Of a stretch of DNA of 64,000 nucleotides, positions 15,301-24,793 are shown in pieces. The notes under the pieces are model-generated. The model worked only from the letters and a program-made list of their open reading frames with translations, had not been told where the DNA came from and did no database searches. Source of the stretch: Phenylobacterium sp. SCN 70-31. GTDB taxonomy: Bacteria > Pseudomonadota > Alphaproteobacteria > Caulobacterales > Caulobacteraceae. The stretch spans positions 1 to 64,000 of the forward strand of contig NZ_MEEX01000013.1 in the NCBI RefSeq assembly GCF_001724605.1, in the 5' to 3' direction. The position numbers and the translations under genes were made by a program. The first letter of the stretch is position 1. Each line of letters starts with the position of its first letter.

Positions 15301-16335
15301 CTAGGCGCCATCCAGGTCGAAGGCCGCCGTCCAGCGCGCGCCGTCGGGCAGGAATTCGAGGGCGGCCTGCGCGCCCGGCTGCGCCGCCAGCGCCCGCGCG
15401 AGGAGGCGGGCGCCGAAGCCGCGCCGTCGGCCAGGTTCAGAAGCCGGGGCGGGGCCGCCGGTCTCGCGCCACTCCAGGGACAACCGCCGCGCGCCGGCCT
15501 TACGGTCGATGGGCTTGCCGTCGATGGCCTTGTCGTCGACCCGCCAGCTCAGCCGCACCTGACCGTGGTCGGACGAGAGCGCGCCGTGCTTGGCGGCGTT
15601 GGTGGCCAGTTCGTGCAGGCAGAGCGCCAGCGCCACCGCCGCCTCGGGCGGGATGGAGACGGGCGGGATGAAGACGGGCGGGCCGGACAGGACGAGGGCG
15701 TCCGGCCGCGGCGGGCGAAAGGGGGCCAGCGCCCGCTCGGCCAACGACTCCAGCGTCACGCTGCGCCATGCGCGGTCGACCAGGACGTCGTGGACGCCCG
15801 CCAGGGCCGAGAGGCGGGCGCTGAACGCCTGCCGATCGGCGTCCGGGTCGCCGCCCTCGCGGAAGGACTGGTCGGCCAGGGCCTGGACCACGGCCAGGGT
15901 GTTCTTCACCCGATGATGCAGTTCCAGCCGCAGCAGCCTTTCCGTCTCGCGCGCCGCCACCTCGCGCGCCACCGTCGCGCGTAGCGTGGCCACGATCCAG
16001 ATCACGAAGCCCGAACTGCCCAGGAACAGCGCCTCGCCCAGCAGCAGGCGGCGCAGCGCCCCGGCCTGCTGATCGTCGGGCAGCAGGACGAACGGGCTCG
16101 CAAACGCCAGGATCAGGGCCGCGGTCACGCCCGAGAGGCCTCCGCCCAGCAAGGTGGCCAGGAGCACGGCGGGAATGAAGGCGACGAAGGGCATGCCCTG
16201 GCCCATCGAGGGCACCAGGGCCAGGCGCGCGGCGATGACGAGGCCGGCCAGGCCCACGCCCACGCCGACGCGCGCCAGCGGATGTCTCGGCTGGCCGGTG
16301 ATGCGCCGGACGAGGAAGTCGGTCACCTGGGCCAC
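15301..16335 (-). CDS. Membrane sensor histidine kinase, HWE family
   Basis: 345 codons from GTG 16335, though GTG 16326 or an ATT slightly upstream are possible. The N-terminal third has about four membrane segments in a DUF4118-like arrangement (LVPSMGQGMPFVAFIPAVLL, then a stretch around FASPFVLLPDD). The kinase core has the H-box RLELHHRVKNTLAVVQALAD, the N-box CLHELATNAAKHGALS and the WRE of SLEWRETGG, which place it in the HWE group. No response regulator gene is adjacent, so it is an orphan. Such kinases often act in light, general stress or redox signalling in alphaproteobacteria. Confidence 0.85.
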   Translation of the reverse strand: MAQVTDFLVRRITGQPRHPLARVGVGVGLAGLVIAARLALVPSMGQGMPFVAFIPAVLLATLLGGGLSGVTAALILAFASPFVLLPDDQQAGALRRLLLGEALFLGSSGFVIWIVATLRATVAREVAARETERLLRLELHHRVKNTLAVVQALADQSFREGGDPDADRQAFSARLSALAGVHDVLVDRAWRSVTLESLAERALAPFRPPRPDALVLSGPPVFIPPVSIPPEAAVALALCLHELATNAAKHGALSSDHGQVRLSWRVDDKAIDGKPIDRKAGARRLSLEWRETGGPAPASEPGRRRGFGARLLARALAAQPGAQAALEFLPDGARWTAAFDLDGA

Positions 16336-16391
16336 ATGCCTCGGAATGGGAAGCGGAACGGGTGCGACAATGGCGCGCTCCGCGGCAGGTC

Positions 16392-17522
16392 TCAACCCTG
16401 CGTTGGGGCGCTCAGTTCGGCCAGGAGCCGGGCCTCCCTGTCCGGCGTCAGCCCGGCCTTGAGCCGGCCCTGGCGCTCGGCCGGCAAGGCCCGGAACCAC
16501 GCCAGGGTGTCCTTCGCCGTGACCGGCAGCGGCCGGAACGTGAGGCCCGCGGCCAGGGTGGCGCGGATGTCGCGCCGGTGGAAGCCGGCCGTGGGCCCTT
16601 CGCCCGGTAGCCAGACGGGCATGTCGCTCCAGTAGGCGACCTTCCGCTCGGCCAGCCAGCCGGCGGGCGCCCAGGCCAGGTCGGGCCGCGCGCCCACGCC
16701 CTCGGCGACGCCCGCCAGAAAGGCCTTCATGGACAGCGGCCTGTCGGGGCCGGCGGCGTTGAACACCCCCGCCGTACGGGCCTCGGCGAGGCGCACGGTC
16801 CACTCGGCCAGGTCGCGGGCGTCGATCAGCATGACCGGATCGGCTCCGTCGCCCGGCGCCAGCACCCTGGGGCCCCAGGCCTGTCTCGCGTCGGCCAAGC
16901 GCGCCGGCCAGTAGGTGAAGCGGTCGGTCTCGTCGCCAGGGCCGACGATCAGCCCGGGACGCACGATCGCCACCTTGCCGGCCCCGAAACGCCGGCGGGC
17001 CTCGGCCTCGCTGGCCGCCTTGAGCCGGCCGTAGGCCATCGGGGCCGAGGCGTCGCGCGCCGCCAGCGGATCGCCGTCATAGGTCAGAAGCGGACCCGCC
17101 TCGTCCTGACCGGGCGTGGCGTTGTCGGCGTAGACCGACATGGTGGAGACGAAGAGATAATGCGCGACGTTCCCATCCAGGGCCTCGGCGGCGTCGCGGA
17201 CCCAGAACGGCAGGGTGGTGGGGTTGTCGATGCACGCGTCCCACGTCCGCCCCTTCAGCGCCGAGAGATCGCCTGCGTTGCGGTCGCCCGTCAGTTCCTC
17301 GACCTCGCCCGGCCAGTCCTGCGGGCGGCGGCCGCGGTTGAACACGGTGACCTTGTGCCCCCGGGAAAGGGCGTAGCGCACCTGATGCGGTCCGATGAAG
17401 CCCGTGCCGCCGAGGATCAGCAGGCGCATCGGGCGAGGCGGAGGCGGCGCTGCGCGGGCGTGAAGGGGGACCGCCGCGAGGGCGACGGCGGCGAACGCGC
17501 GGCGTGAGAGGGTCCGGACCAT
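16392..17522 (-). CDS. NAD-dependent epimerase/dehydratase family protein with Tat signal
   Basis: 376 residues from ATG 17522. The N-terminus MVRTLSRRAFAAVALAAVP looks like a twin-arginine signal, so the folded cofactor-bearing protein may be exported. The extended-SDR Rossmann motif is RLLILGGTGFIGPHQVRYAL (residues about 33-52), followed by TVFNRGRRP. A region YLFVSTMSVY and YGRLKAASE gives the Ser...Tyr-x3-Lys triad (Y-GRL-K). Substrate unknown; close relatives are annotated as sugar nucleotide epimerases or mRNA-binding-like SDRs. It is followed by the HWE kinase on the same strand. Confidence 0.82.
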   Translation of the reverse strand: MVRTLSRRAFAAVALAAVPLHARAAPPPPRPMRLLILGGTGFIGPHQVRYALSRGHKVTVFNRGRRPQDWPGEVEELTGDRNAGDLSALKGRTWDACIDNPTTLPFWVRDAAEALDGNVAHYLFVSTMSVYADNATPGQDEAGPLLTYDGDPLAARDASAPMAYGRLKAASEAEARRRFGAGKVAIVRPGLIVGPGDETDRFTYWPARLADARQAWGPRVLAPGDGADPVMLIDARDLAEWTVRLAEARTAGVFNAAGPDRPLSMKAFLAGVAEGVGARPDLAWAPAGWLAERKVAYWSDMPVWLPGEGPTAGFHRRDIRATLAAGLTFRPLPVTAKDTLAWFRALPAERQGRLKAGLTPDREARLLAELSAPTQG

Positions 17523-17692
17523 CCGCGCAGCCTAGTCCGCGCCGCTGGCGGAGGAAATCGCCGTCGAGACCCGTGTTGCGCCGGTTGAAGGATCGGCGGG
17601 GCTCGCTCGGCAGGCGAAATCGCTTGGCGGCGCCGATGGCCCGTCTCACCCGTGAAAACGACACGGTGAATCAAATGTTCGGAGAAGTTTGG

Positions 17693-18436
17693 ATGAGATT
17701 TGAAGCGAGTCGCCGTGTGTCGACGCTGGTCGGCGGATGCCTCGGCGCGCTGGCGCTGGGCGCGGCGTCGTCGGCCTCGGCGACGGTGGTCCAGTGGGCG
17801 GACCTGACATCGTACAACCCCAGTACGGGCGTGGTGACGGGGACGATCACCGTCGGGTCCGAAGTGATCGACATCACCATCTCGGGGGGCGGATACAACT
17901 TCGTCAACCTCGGGAATCCGGGCGAGACGAACTACTGGACCGAACCCAACGCCCTGAGCCGGCCCTACACCGGCGGCGAGGTCGAGAACGCGCCTCCGGG
18001 CACGGACATCATCGCCCTGAGCACCGGCGGCCTGAAGACCATCACGTTCAGCCAGACGGTCTCCAACGTGTACCTGGCGCTGGTGAGCTGGAACGGGAAC
18101 TCGGGTGTCTTCGACCAGCCGTTCGAGATTGTGAGTTCGGGGCGTGGATACTGGGGAACCGGGTCGTTCACCTCGGTGACGGACACCAGCTTCACCGGAT
18201 CGGGCGAACTGCACGGGATCATCAAGTTCACCGGTACGTTCGACGAGGTCTCGTTCACGGACCGGAGCGAGCTGTGGCACGGCATCCAGATCGGCATCGC
18301 CGGGCTGGCGCCGCCGCCGCCGGTCGGGGGGATTCCCGAGCCCGGAACCTGGGCGCTGATGATCTCGGGCTTCGGCTTTGCCGGCGGGGCGCTTCGGCGG
18401 TCGCACCGCCGTCAGACTGCGCGCGGGCTGGCCTGA
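17693..18436 (+). CDS. PEPxxWA-CTERM sorting domain-containing exported protein
   Basis: 247 residues from ATG 17693, chosen because GGAG lies 8 bases upstream and the protein then begins directly with a signal peptide (MRFEASRRVSTLVGGCLGAL to ASSASA). The mature part is Gly/Ser/Thr rich and beta-like, without cysteines. The tail carries GGIPEPGTWALMISGFGFAG followed by RRSHRR, the exosortase-type sorting signal. A 15-base-arm hairpin follows the stop codon. Confidence 0.83.
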   Translation: MRFEASRRVSTLVGGCLGALALGAASSASATVVQWADLTSYNPSTGVVTGTITVGSEVIDITISGGGYNFVNLGNPGETNYWTEPNALSRPYTGGEVENAPPGTDIIALSTGGLKTITFSQTVSNVYLALVSWNGNSGVFDQPFEIVSSGRGYWGTGSFTSVTDTSFTGSGELHGIIKFTGTFDEVSFTDRSELWHGIQIGIAGLAPPPPVGGIPEPGTWALMISGFGFAGGALRRSHRRQTARGLA

Positions 18437-18442
18437 CGCTTT

Positions 18443-18476
18443 GTCCAGCGCCCGCACCGCTGTGCGGGCGCTGGAC
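18443..18476 (+). terminator. Strong hairpin, probable terminator
   Basis: Perfect 15-base arms (18443-18457 and 18462-18476) around a CGCT loop, six bases after the stop codon of the PEP-CTERM gene. No long T-run follows, so termination without Rho is uncertain. Confidence 0.65.
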
Positions 18477-18582
18477 GGCTTCCGTTACGTCGGGTTCGGA
18501 TCGCGGAGAGCCCTTTTTCCCTTGCCAGAACCCGCCTCGGACGCGAAAGGGCGAGAAGGTTGTGTTGGGGGACCTCTAGCGC

Positions 18583-19077
18583 ATGACTCGCGTCGGCCTG
18601 TATCCGGGCACCTTCGATCCTATCCACAACGGCCATACCGACATCATGGGCCGTGCGGCGAAGCTGGTGGACCGGCTGGTCATCGGGGTCGCGATCAACG
18701 CCGGCAAGGGGCCGCTGTTCTCGCTGGAAGAACGGGTGGCCATCGTCGAGGAGGCGGTCGCGCCGCTCCGCAACATGGCCGAGATCGTGGTGCAGCCCTT
18801 CGAAGGGCTGACCATGCACTTCGCCCGGGAGATGGGCGCCAGCGTGATCGTGCGCGGCCTGCGGGCCGTGGCCGATTTCGAGTTCGAGTTCCAGATGACC
18901 GCCATGAACCAGCAGCTCGACCGCGAGATCGAGACCGTGTTCTTCATGGCCGACCCGCGCCACCAGGCCATCGCATCGAAGCTGGTCAAGGAGATCGCCA
19001 TGCTGGGCGGCGAGGTGGGCAAGTTCATCAGCCCCTCGGTCAAGGACCGGCTGCTGGCCAAGGTGGGGCGCGCCTGA
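18583..19077 (+). CDS. coaD: Phosphopantetheine adenylyltransferase
   Basis: 164 residues. CoaD transfers AMP from ATP to 4'-phosphopantetheine, the penultimate step of coenzyme A synthesis. The nucleotidyltransferase motif YPGTFDPIHNGH is at residues 7-18 (Thr10 and His18 contact the nucleotide). VIVRGLRAVADFEFEFQM and the C-terminal GGEVGKFISPSV match the family, and the length is normal. Cytoplasmic. A large inverted repeat lies just downstream. Confidence 0.96.
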   Translation: MTRVGLYPGTFDPIHNGHTDIMGRAAKLVDRLVIGVAINAGKGPLFSLEERVAIVEEAVAPLRNMAEIVVQPFEGLTMHFAREMGASVIVRGLRAVADFEFEFQMTAMNQQLDREIETVFFMADPRHQAIASKLVKEIAMLGGEVGKFISPSVKDRLLAKVGRA

Positions 19078-19116
19078 CGTCCCGAGCCTTCGCGCAAGCG
19101 GAGGCTCCGTCATGGA

Positions 19117-19221
19117 AACCACGGAAAACACAGAAGGACACGGAAGGCGAAGCTGCAATTTCCGTGTCCTTCTGTGTTTTCCGTGGTTCTTCAAATTCGA
19201 GAGGCGCCGCTTCGCGGCCTT
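19117..19221. repeat. Copy 2 of the intergenic repeat: 29-base perfect inverted repeat plus GC-rich word
   Basis: Left arm 19117-19145 and right arm 19160-19188 are exact reverse complements (29 bases) around a 14-base loop. The arms are built from CCGTG/CACGG words. The GCGCCGCTTCGCGGCCTT word shared with copy 1 follows at 19203-19221. Copy 3 lies inverted at 20627-20733, so the two cyclophilin genes are enclosed by opposed copies. Confidence 0.85.
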
Positions 19222-19285
19222 TCAGGATGGCAGCCTGCCGACGTCGCTCTGGCGCTTCGGGCGGCGGGCAGTTACGAGAGGCGCC

Positions 19286-20149
19286 ATGCTTATCCGAACC
19301 GTCCTGGCCGCCGCGACGTTCGCGGCCCTGAGCGCCGCGTCCGCCCAAGCCCAGACTCCAGCGGCCCAGGCCTCTGTCATGCCGGCGCCGGGCGCCGCCG
19401 ACTGGCGCACGCCGAGCCCGGACGATCTTCTGGTGATCGACACCAACAAGGGCCGGATCATCGTCGAGCTGGTTCCCGAGACCGCGCCGCTCTACGCCGC
19501 GCGCATGCGCGAACTGGCCCGGGCGAAGTTCTTCGACGGCCTGACGTTCTTCCGGGTGATCGACGACTTCATGGCCCAGACCGGCGATCCCGAGAACCGC
19601 GGGACGGGCAGCTCGGACAAGCCCGATCTGGCGGCGGAGTTCCAGTTCCGGCGCGGACCCGAGACCCCGTTCGTCCTGGCCGCCGACCAGAGCGTGGCGG
19701 AGGTGGGGTTCATCAAGTCGGTCCCGGTGACCACCCAGTCGATGATGCTGGCCCCCATGACCCGCGACGGGAAGGTCTCGGGCTATGTCCTCTACTGCCC
19801 CGGCGTCGCGGGCGCCGCGCGCGGCGAGGCCGAGAACTCGGCCAACAGCCAGTTCTTCCTCATGCGGGCGCACTATCCGCGCCTGGAGCGTCGCTACAGC
19901 GCCTGGGGCCGGGTGATCTCGGGCCAGGCCGCGGTCAACGCCATCAAGACCGGCGAACCCGTGGCCGACCCGCAGGATCGCATGGAGCGGGTGCGGGTCC
20001 TGTCCGACATTCCGGAAGCCGAGCGGCCTAAGGTGCGGGTGATCGACCCGGCCGGGCCGTGGTTCAAGGCCGAGATCGCCCGGGCGCGCGCCGCCGGCGG
20101 GGCGAATTTCTCAGCCTGCGATATCAACATTCCTGTCGAGGTGAAGTGA
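19286..20149 (+). CDS. Exported cyclophilin-type peptidyl-prolyl cis-trans isomerase
   Basis: 287 residues from ATG 19286, with GAGAGG four bases upstream. A signal peptide (residues 1-22, ending AQAQ) sends it to the periplasm. The cyclophilin core is recognisable: VIDTNKGRIIVELVPETAPL, FFDGLTFFRVIDDFMAQTGD, a GTGSSDKPDLAAEF loop, and NSANSQFFLMRAHYPRLERR. It is longer than the minimal domain because of an insertion before NSANSQFF and a C-terminal extension. It would help fold outer membrane or periplasmic proteins. Its stop codon overlaps the next cyclophilin gene by one base (TGATG). Confidence 0.9.
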   Translation: MLIRTVLAAATFAALSAASAQAQTPAAQASVMPAPGAADWRTPSPDDLLVIDTNKGRIIVELVPETAPLYAARMRELARAKFFDGLTFFRVIDDFMAQTGDPENRGTGSSDKPDLAAEFQFRRGPETPFVLAADQSVAEVGFIKSVPVTTQSMMLAPMTRDGKVSGYVLYCPGVAGAARGEAENSANSQFFLMRAHYPRLERRYSAWGRVISGQAAVNAIKTGEPVADPQDRMERVRVLSDIPEAERPKVRVIDPAGPWFKAEIARARAAGGANFSACDINIPVEVK

Positions 20150-20610
20150 TGGACGCTGAAAACACCCTGCTGATGGAGCTCGAGACCGGGGCCGTCACGA
20201 TCAAGCTGCGGCCCGACCTCGCGCCCCAGCACGTGGCGCGGATCAAGGAGCTGGCGCGCGAGGGCTTCTACGACGGCGTGGTCTTCCACCGCGTCATCGC
20301 GGGCTTCATGGCCCAGGGCGGCGATCCCACCGGCTCGGGCATGGGCGGGTCGGACAAGCCGAACCTGCCGGCCGAATTCAGCCGCGAGCCGCATGTGCGC
20401 GGCGTATGCTCGATGGCGCGGACGGCGAATCCGAACTCGGCCAACAGCCAGTTCTTCATCTGCTTCGACGACGCCACCTTCCTCGACGGCCAGTACACCG
20501 TCTGGGGCGAGGTGACCGAGGGCATGGACGCCATCGACGCCCTGCCCAAGGGCGAACCGCCCCGCGCGCCCGGCAAGATCGTGTCGATGAAGGTCGCCGC
20601 CGACGCCTGA
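20149..20610 (+). CDS. Cytoplasmic cyclophilin-type peptidyl-prolyl cis-trans isomerase
   Basis: 153 residues from ATG 20149, without a signal peptide. Cyclophilin core complete: FYDGVVFHRVIAGFMAQGGD (catalytic Arg in FHRV), GTGSGMGGS-like loop, CSMARTANPNSANSQFFICF and FLDGQYTVWGEVTEGMDAID. It is translationally coupled to the exported paralogue upstream, giving a periplasmic/cytoplasmic pair, an arrangement common in alphaproteobacteria downstream of coaD. Confidence 0.94.
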   Translation: MDAENTLLMELETGAVTIKLRPDLAPQHVARIKELAREGFYDGVVFHRVIAGFMAQGGDPTGSGMGGSDKPNLPAEFSREPHVRGVCSMARTANPNSANSQFFICFDDATFLDGQYTVWGEVTEGMDAIDALPKGEPPRAPGKIVSMKVAADA

Positions 20611-20626
20611 GGGCGCGTCCTCCCGG

Positions 20627-20733
20627 AAGGCCGCGAAGCGGCGATCCTCGGATTTCAAAGTCCACGGATGCACACGGAGACACACGGATGATGGCCGCCG
20701 CGCCATCCGTGCCAATCCGTGAAATCCGTGGAC
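20627..20733. repeat. Copy 3 of the intergenic repeat, inverted relative to copy 2
   Basis: The 17-base GC-rich word is present on the minus strand at 20627-20643. It is followed by an imperfect inverted repeat (about 20660-20695 with 20702-20733) made of CACGGAT/ATCCGTG words. It lies between the convergent ends of a cyclophilin gene and the EEP-family gene, so its hairpin could terminate both. Confidence 0.75.
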
Positions 20734-20739
20734 AAAATG

Positions 20740-21741
20740 CTACTGAGCCTCCGCTCGCGCGGAGACTTCAGGCATGGCCGGCGCCAGCTCCACGATCAGC
20801 GGCCGATGGTCGGATCCGAGGCTCGGGCCGCGCCGCAGGCCGACCAGCCGCCAGCCGGGGCCGGCGTAGACGTGGTCGATGGGCAGGACCTGGACGGGCC
20901 AGGGCAGGGCGCCGAGCCGGGCCGGGAACGACCACGCGGCGCGGTCCAGCCGGCGCAGGCCCAGGGCGTGGTCGGTCCGACGCATGGCGAAGGACCACGG
21001 CGTGGTGTTGAAGTCGCCCGCCAGGATCATGCGCTCGCGCGGGCGGGCGGCCACCACCTCGGCGAGGGCGGCGTACTGGTTGCGGTAGGTGCTGGCGTTG
21101 GGCCAGTCGAAATGCACGGTCACCACCTCGTAGGGGCCGCCGGGGCCGGGGTAGGTGGCGTTGATGAAGGTCAGATCGCGGACCACGGGCTTGGGACGCG
21201 TCATGCCCAGCCGCGGCTCGCGGCTGAAGATCATCACATGCTCCTTGCGCCCGGCCACATGCCACGTCGTGCGGGCCAGCAGCAGATCGCGCAGGTCGTG
21301 GCGGGTCTCCTGGATGGTGACGATGTCGGGGTCCTCGGCGATCAGCCAGTCGGCCACGGCCCGGATGTCGGCGTTCTTCTTGAAGGCGTTGAACTGGATG
21401 ATCTTCAGCCGGCCGGCGGACTCGGCGGGCGTGGAGGGCACGAGAGGGGGCGGGACGGGCCGCCGATACTCCGGGAGCATGAGGGCGGCTGCGCCGGCGA
21501 GCGCCACGAGACCGCCGACCAGTCCGGCCTTTCGCAGCCGACCCGGCCAGAGTCCGCCCAGCACGCCGGCCAGCCCGGCCAGACCGTAGAGCGGCGCAGC
21601 GTGGGTCAGGACGTCCAACGCCCAGCTCATCCGCCCGCCCTGGGCCAGGACGGCGGCCAGGCCGGAGACGAGGCCGAGCCCGGCCAGCGCCGCGCCGGCG
21701 ATCCGCGATAGTCCCGACCCCAGCGCCAAACGGGCCCCCAT
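20740..21741 (-). CDS. Membrane-anchored endonuclease/exonuclease/phosphatase (EEP) family protein
   Basis: 333 residues from ATG 21741. Residues about 1-95 hold three membrane segments. The EEP catalytic domain follows: KIIQFNAFKKNADIRAVADW, then PDIVTIQETRHDL (catalytic Glu), then LAGDFNTTPWSFAMR and a final GSDHRPLIVEL (catalytic Asp-His). This is the fold of DNase I and of sphingomyelinase-like phosphodiesterases; substrate unknown. It faces queA head to head. Confidence 0.87.
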   Translation of the reverse strand: MGARLALGSGLSRIAGAALAGLGLVSGLAAVLAQGGRMSWALDVLTHAAPLYGLAGLAGVLGGLWPGRLRKAGLVGGLVALAGAAALMLPEYRRPVPPPLVPSTPAESAGRLKIIQFNAFKKNADIRAVADWLIAEDPDIVTIQETRHDLRDLLLARTTWHVAGRKEHVMIFSREPRLGMTRPKPVVRDLTFINATYPGPGGPYEVVTVHFDWPNASTYRNQYAALAEVVAARPRERMILAGDFNTTPWSFAMRRTDHALGLRRLDRAAWSFPARLGALPWPVQVLPIDHVYAGPGWRLVGLRRGPSLGSDHRPLIVELAPAMPEVSARAEAQ

Positions 21742-21783
21742 GCTTGACGCGGGCCTTTCCGCGTGCGCTTCACCTCGCCCTTC

Positions 21784-22863
21784 ATGAAGCTGGCCGACTT
21801 CGATTTCCACCTTCCCGACAACCGGATCGCGCTGCGTCCCGCCGATCCGCGGGATTCGGCGCGCCTGCTGGTGGTGGAGCCCGCCCTGCCGCTGCGCGAT
21901 GAGACGGTCCGCGACCTGCCGGGCGAACTGCGGTCGGGCGACGTGTTGGTGGTCAACGACACGCGGGTGATCCCGGCGCGGCTGAAGGGCGTGCGCCTGC
22001 GGGGCGACAGCCGGGTGGTGGTGGAGGCCACTCTGCACCGCCAGACGGGGCCGGCCGCCTGGACGGCCTTCATGCGGCCCGGCAAGCGACTGGCCGAGGG
22101 CGACCGGGTGGTGTTCGGCGAGCCCGGCGATCGGGCCTGCCTGCTGGGGTCGCTGGAAGCCACGGTGACGGGGAAGGGCGACGGCGGCGAGGTCTTCCTG
22201 GCCTTCGACCTCGCCGGGCCCGACCTGATGGCGGCGATCGCCGAGCGGGGCGTGATGCCCCTGCCGCCGTACATCGCCGCGAAACGCCCCGAGGACGAGC
22301 GCGACCGGGCAGACTACCAGACCGTCTACGCCGAGGCCGACGGCTCGGTGGCGGCGCCGACCGCGGGGCTGCATTTCACGCCCGAGTTGCTGGCGCGGCT
22401 GACGGCGATGGGCGTCGGCTTCGAGCGGGTGACGCTGCATGTGGGGGCGGGCACGTTCCTGCCGGTGAAGACCGAGGATCTGGCCGACCACAGGATGCAC
22501 GCCGAGTGGGGCGAGGTCCCGGAGGAGGTGGCCGACCGGCTGAACGCGGCCCGCGACGCCGGCGGGCGGATCGTGTGCGTGGGCACCACGTCGCTACGTC
22601 TGCTGGAAAGTGCGGCGGACGAGTCGGGGCGCATCCGGCCCTTCTCCGCCGAGACGGCCATCTTCATCACGCCCGGCTACCGCTTCCGAGCCGCCGACGG
22701 GCTGATGACCAACTTCCACCTCCCGAAGTCGACGCTGTTCATGCTGGTGAGCGCCTTTGCCGGGCTGGACGCGATGCGGGCGGCCTACGCCCACGCGATC
22801 GGGACCGGCTATCGCTTCTATTCGTACGGGGACTCCAGCCTGCTCTGGAGGGCCGGCCGGTGA
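21784..22863 (+). CDS. queA: tRNA preQ1(34) S-adenosylmethionine ribosyltransferase-isomerase
   Basis: 359 residues from ATG 21784 ([20 protein letters not shown], the normal family start); GTG 21763 is possible. QueA transfers and isomerises the ribosyl moiety of SAM onto preQ1 in tRNA, making epoxyqueuosine. Family motifs: [46 protein letters not shown] and [11 protein letters not shown]. The stop codon overlaps the tgt start in GTGA, so the two queuosine genes are co-translated. Confidence 0.96.
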   Translation: MKLADFDFHLPDNRIALRPADPRDSARLLVVEPALPLRDETVRDLPGELRSGDVLVVNDTRVIPARLKGVRLRGDSRVVVEATLHRQTGPAAWTAFMRPGKRLAEGDRVVFGEPGDRACLLGSLEATVTGKGDGGEVFLAFDLAGPDLMAAIAERGVMPLPPYIAAKRPEDERDRADYQTVYAEADGSVAAPTAGLHFTPELLARLTAMGVGFERVTLHVGAGTFLPVKTEDLADHRMHAEWGEVPEEVADRLNAARDAGGRIVCVGTTSLRLLESAADESGRIRPFSAETAIFITPGYRFRAADGLMTNFHLPKSTLFMLVSAFAGLDAMRAAYAHAIGTGYRFYSYGDSSLLWRAGR

Positions 22864-23996
22864 CGGCGTTCCCGTTCACCGTCCAGGCGACCGACGGCCG
22901 GGCGCGCACCGGCGTGCTATCGACGCCCAGGGGCGAGATCCGCACGCCGGCCTTCATGCCGGTAGGGACGGCGGCGACCGTGAAGGCGCTGACGGTCGAT
23001 CAGGTGGCGGCCACGGGCGCGGACATCCTGCTGGGCAACACCTACCACCTGATGCTGCGGCCCACGGCCGAGCGGGTGAAGCGGCTGGGCGGCCTGCACA
23101 GGTTCATGCGCTGGGACCGGCCGATCCTGACCGATTCCGGCGGCTTCCAGGTCATGTCCCTCTCGAAGATCGCCAAGGTCACCGAGGAGGCCGTCACCTT
23201 CCAGAGCCATCTGGACGGGAGTCGCCACGTCCTGTCGCCCGAGCGGTCGATGGAGATCCAGGCGGACCTCCTGGGCTCGGACATTGTCATGCAGCTCGAC
23301 GAGCTGGTCGCCCTGCCGGCCACGCCCGAGCGGGCCGGAGAGGCGATGCGGCTTTCGGCGCGATGGGGTCAACGTTCGAAGAACGCGTTCGGCGAACGCG
23401 ATGCGCAGAATCTGTTCGCCATCCAGCAGGGCGGGCTGGACCCGGCGCTGCGGGGCGAATCGGCCGAGCGCCTCATCGAGATCGGCTTCGACGGCTACGC
23501 GATCGGCGGCCTGGCGGTGGGCGAGGGGCACCAGGCCATGTGCGAGGCCCTGGACTTCGCCCCCGGCATGCTGCCGGCGGAGCGGCCGCGCTACCTGATG
23601 GGCGTGGGCAAGCCTATCGACATCGTGGAGGCGGTCTATCGCGGCGTGGACATGTTCGACTGTGTCCTGCCCACGCGGTCGGGGCGGCACGGCCAGGCCT
23701 GGACCTGGGACGGGCCGCTCAACCTGAAGAACGCGCGGTTCGCCGAGGACGAGACGCCGCTGGACGCCGACAGCGACGTGCCGGCCAGCCGGGACTACTC
23801 GAAGGCGTACCTGCACCATCTCGTGAAGTCGGACGAGATCCTCGGACAGGTTCTGCTGTCCTGGCACAACCTCGCCTTCTTCCAGGCCCTGATGACGGCG
23901 CTCAGGTCGGCGGTGTCCGAAGGGCGGATCAGCGCTTTCCGGCGTTCGTTTGCGGCGCGGCAGTCGGCTCGGCCCGGGTCGGATAGCGGGGGGTGA
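22860..23996 (+). CDS. tgt: tRNA-guanine transglycosylase
   Basis: 378 residues from GTG 22860, which overlaps the queA stop by four bases. Tgt exchanges guanine-34 for preQ1 in tRNAs with GUN anticodons; QueA acts on the product. Motifs: [26 protein letters not shown] (nucleophile region), [22 protein letters not shown] and [17 protein letters not shown] with the substrate-binding Asp. The usual zinc-binding cysteines at the C-terminal end are not apparent: the region that normally reads CxCxxC is [16 protein letters not shown], so zinc may be absent. The last 68 bases overlap the convergent gene. Confidence 0.95.
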   Translation: MTAFPFTVQATDGRARTGVLSTPRGEIRTPAFMPVGTAATVKALTVDQVAATGADILLGNTYHLMLRPTAERVKRLGGLHRFMRWDRPILTDSGGFQVMSLSKIAKVTEEAVTFQSHLDGSRHVLSPERSMEIQADLLGSDIVMQLDELVALPATPERAGEAMRLSARWGQRSKNAFGERDAQNLFAIQQGGLDPALRGESAERLIEIGFDGYAIGGLAVGEGHQAMCEALDFAPGMLPAERPRYLMGVGKPIDIVEAVYRGVDMFDCVLPTRSGRHGQAWTWDGPLNLKNARFAEDETPLDADSDVPASRDYSKAYLHHLVKSDEILGQVLLSWHNLAFFQALMTALRSAVSEGRISAFRRSFAARQSARPGSDSGG

Positions 23997-24663
23997 GCCC
24001 ACCGCTCTTCGCGGACGGCGGCGGCTGCGGACCGGCGGCGCGGGCCTTGGCCGCGGCCTGGACGTGGGCGGTGCGCACATGGCTGGGCGTGGCGGGCGGA
24101 CCGCAGCCACGGGCCTCGCCCAGCCCCTTCAGATAGGCGCGGCGTGTATGGCCCGCGATGATCGCGGCGGCCACCAGGCGGTCGTGACTCTCGGCGCCCG
24201 TGAGCTTGCGGACGACGCCCCGGAAGGGAATCGCCCCGCCCGCGAGGTCGCCGGCCACGCCCAGGGCCGTGGACTTCCCCCGCGAGCCCAGGCCGTCATC
24301 GTCCTCGGGAAGGGTGTCGATGTCGGGTCCCAGGACGTCGTTCAGCGGCCGGACGAGGGCGATCAGGGTGGCGCACCGCGTGTTGCGCGGCCGCTCGTAC
24401 GGATCGTCCAGCGCCTGGAGCAGGATGGGCGGGATATCCACCTTCATCACGTTGAGGTCGCGCAGGGGGGTGGTGACGGCGCCCTCGACGCTGCCCTTCT
24501 TCACCTGGTCGGACGTCTTCATGCGGTCGGTCTCGGCCGACGGGGGATCGGGCGGGGCCATCGTGCTTCCGCGGGCCGGCTTCGGCGTCTGGGCGGCGGC
24601 CGGCAGGGCCAGGGCGGCCATCAGCGCCGCGGCGAGGAGCTTGTGAGCGAGGACGCGTGCCAT
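23929..24663 (-). CDS. Exported hypothetical protein
   Basis: 244 residues from ATG 24663. A signal peptide (1-24, ending LPAAAQ) precedes a low-complexity linker, then a conserved-looking core: [60 protein letters not shown] and [20 protein letters not shown]. The tail (last ~60 residues) is Ala/Pro/Thr rich and lies partly antisense to the 3' end of tgt. Family not recognised; probably periplasmic. Confidence 0.75.
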   Translation of the reverse strand: MARVLAHKLLAAALMAALALPAAAQTPKPARGSTMAPPDPPSAETDRMKTSDQVKKGSVEGAVTTPLRDLNVMKVDIPPILLQALDDPYERPRNTRCATLIALVRPLNDVLGPDIDTLPEDDDGLGSRGKSTALGVAGDLAGGAIPFRGVVRKLTGAESHDRLVAAAIIAGHTRRAYLKGLGEARGCGPPATPSHVRTAHVQAAAKARAAGPQPPPSAKSGGLTPRYPTRAEPTAAPQTNAGKR

Positions 24664-24793
24664 GACGCCAACATACGCCTTGCCGGCGATCTGTTAAGAG
24701 CGGACGCGCGAAACCGGCTTCCCCTTTGCGTCATCCCCCTCTAGGTTCCGCGCCGCTTCGCCCGGGCGTCCTGCATTCGGACCCTTGCGTCGC

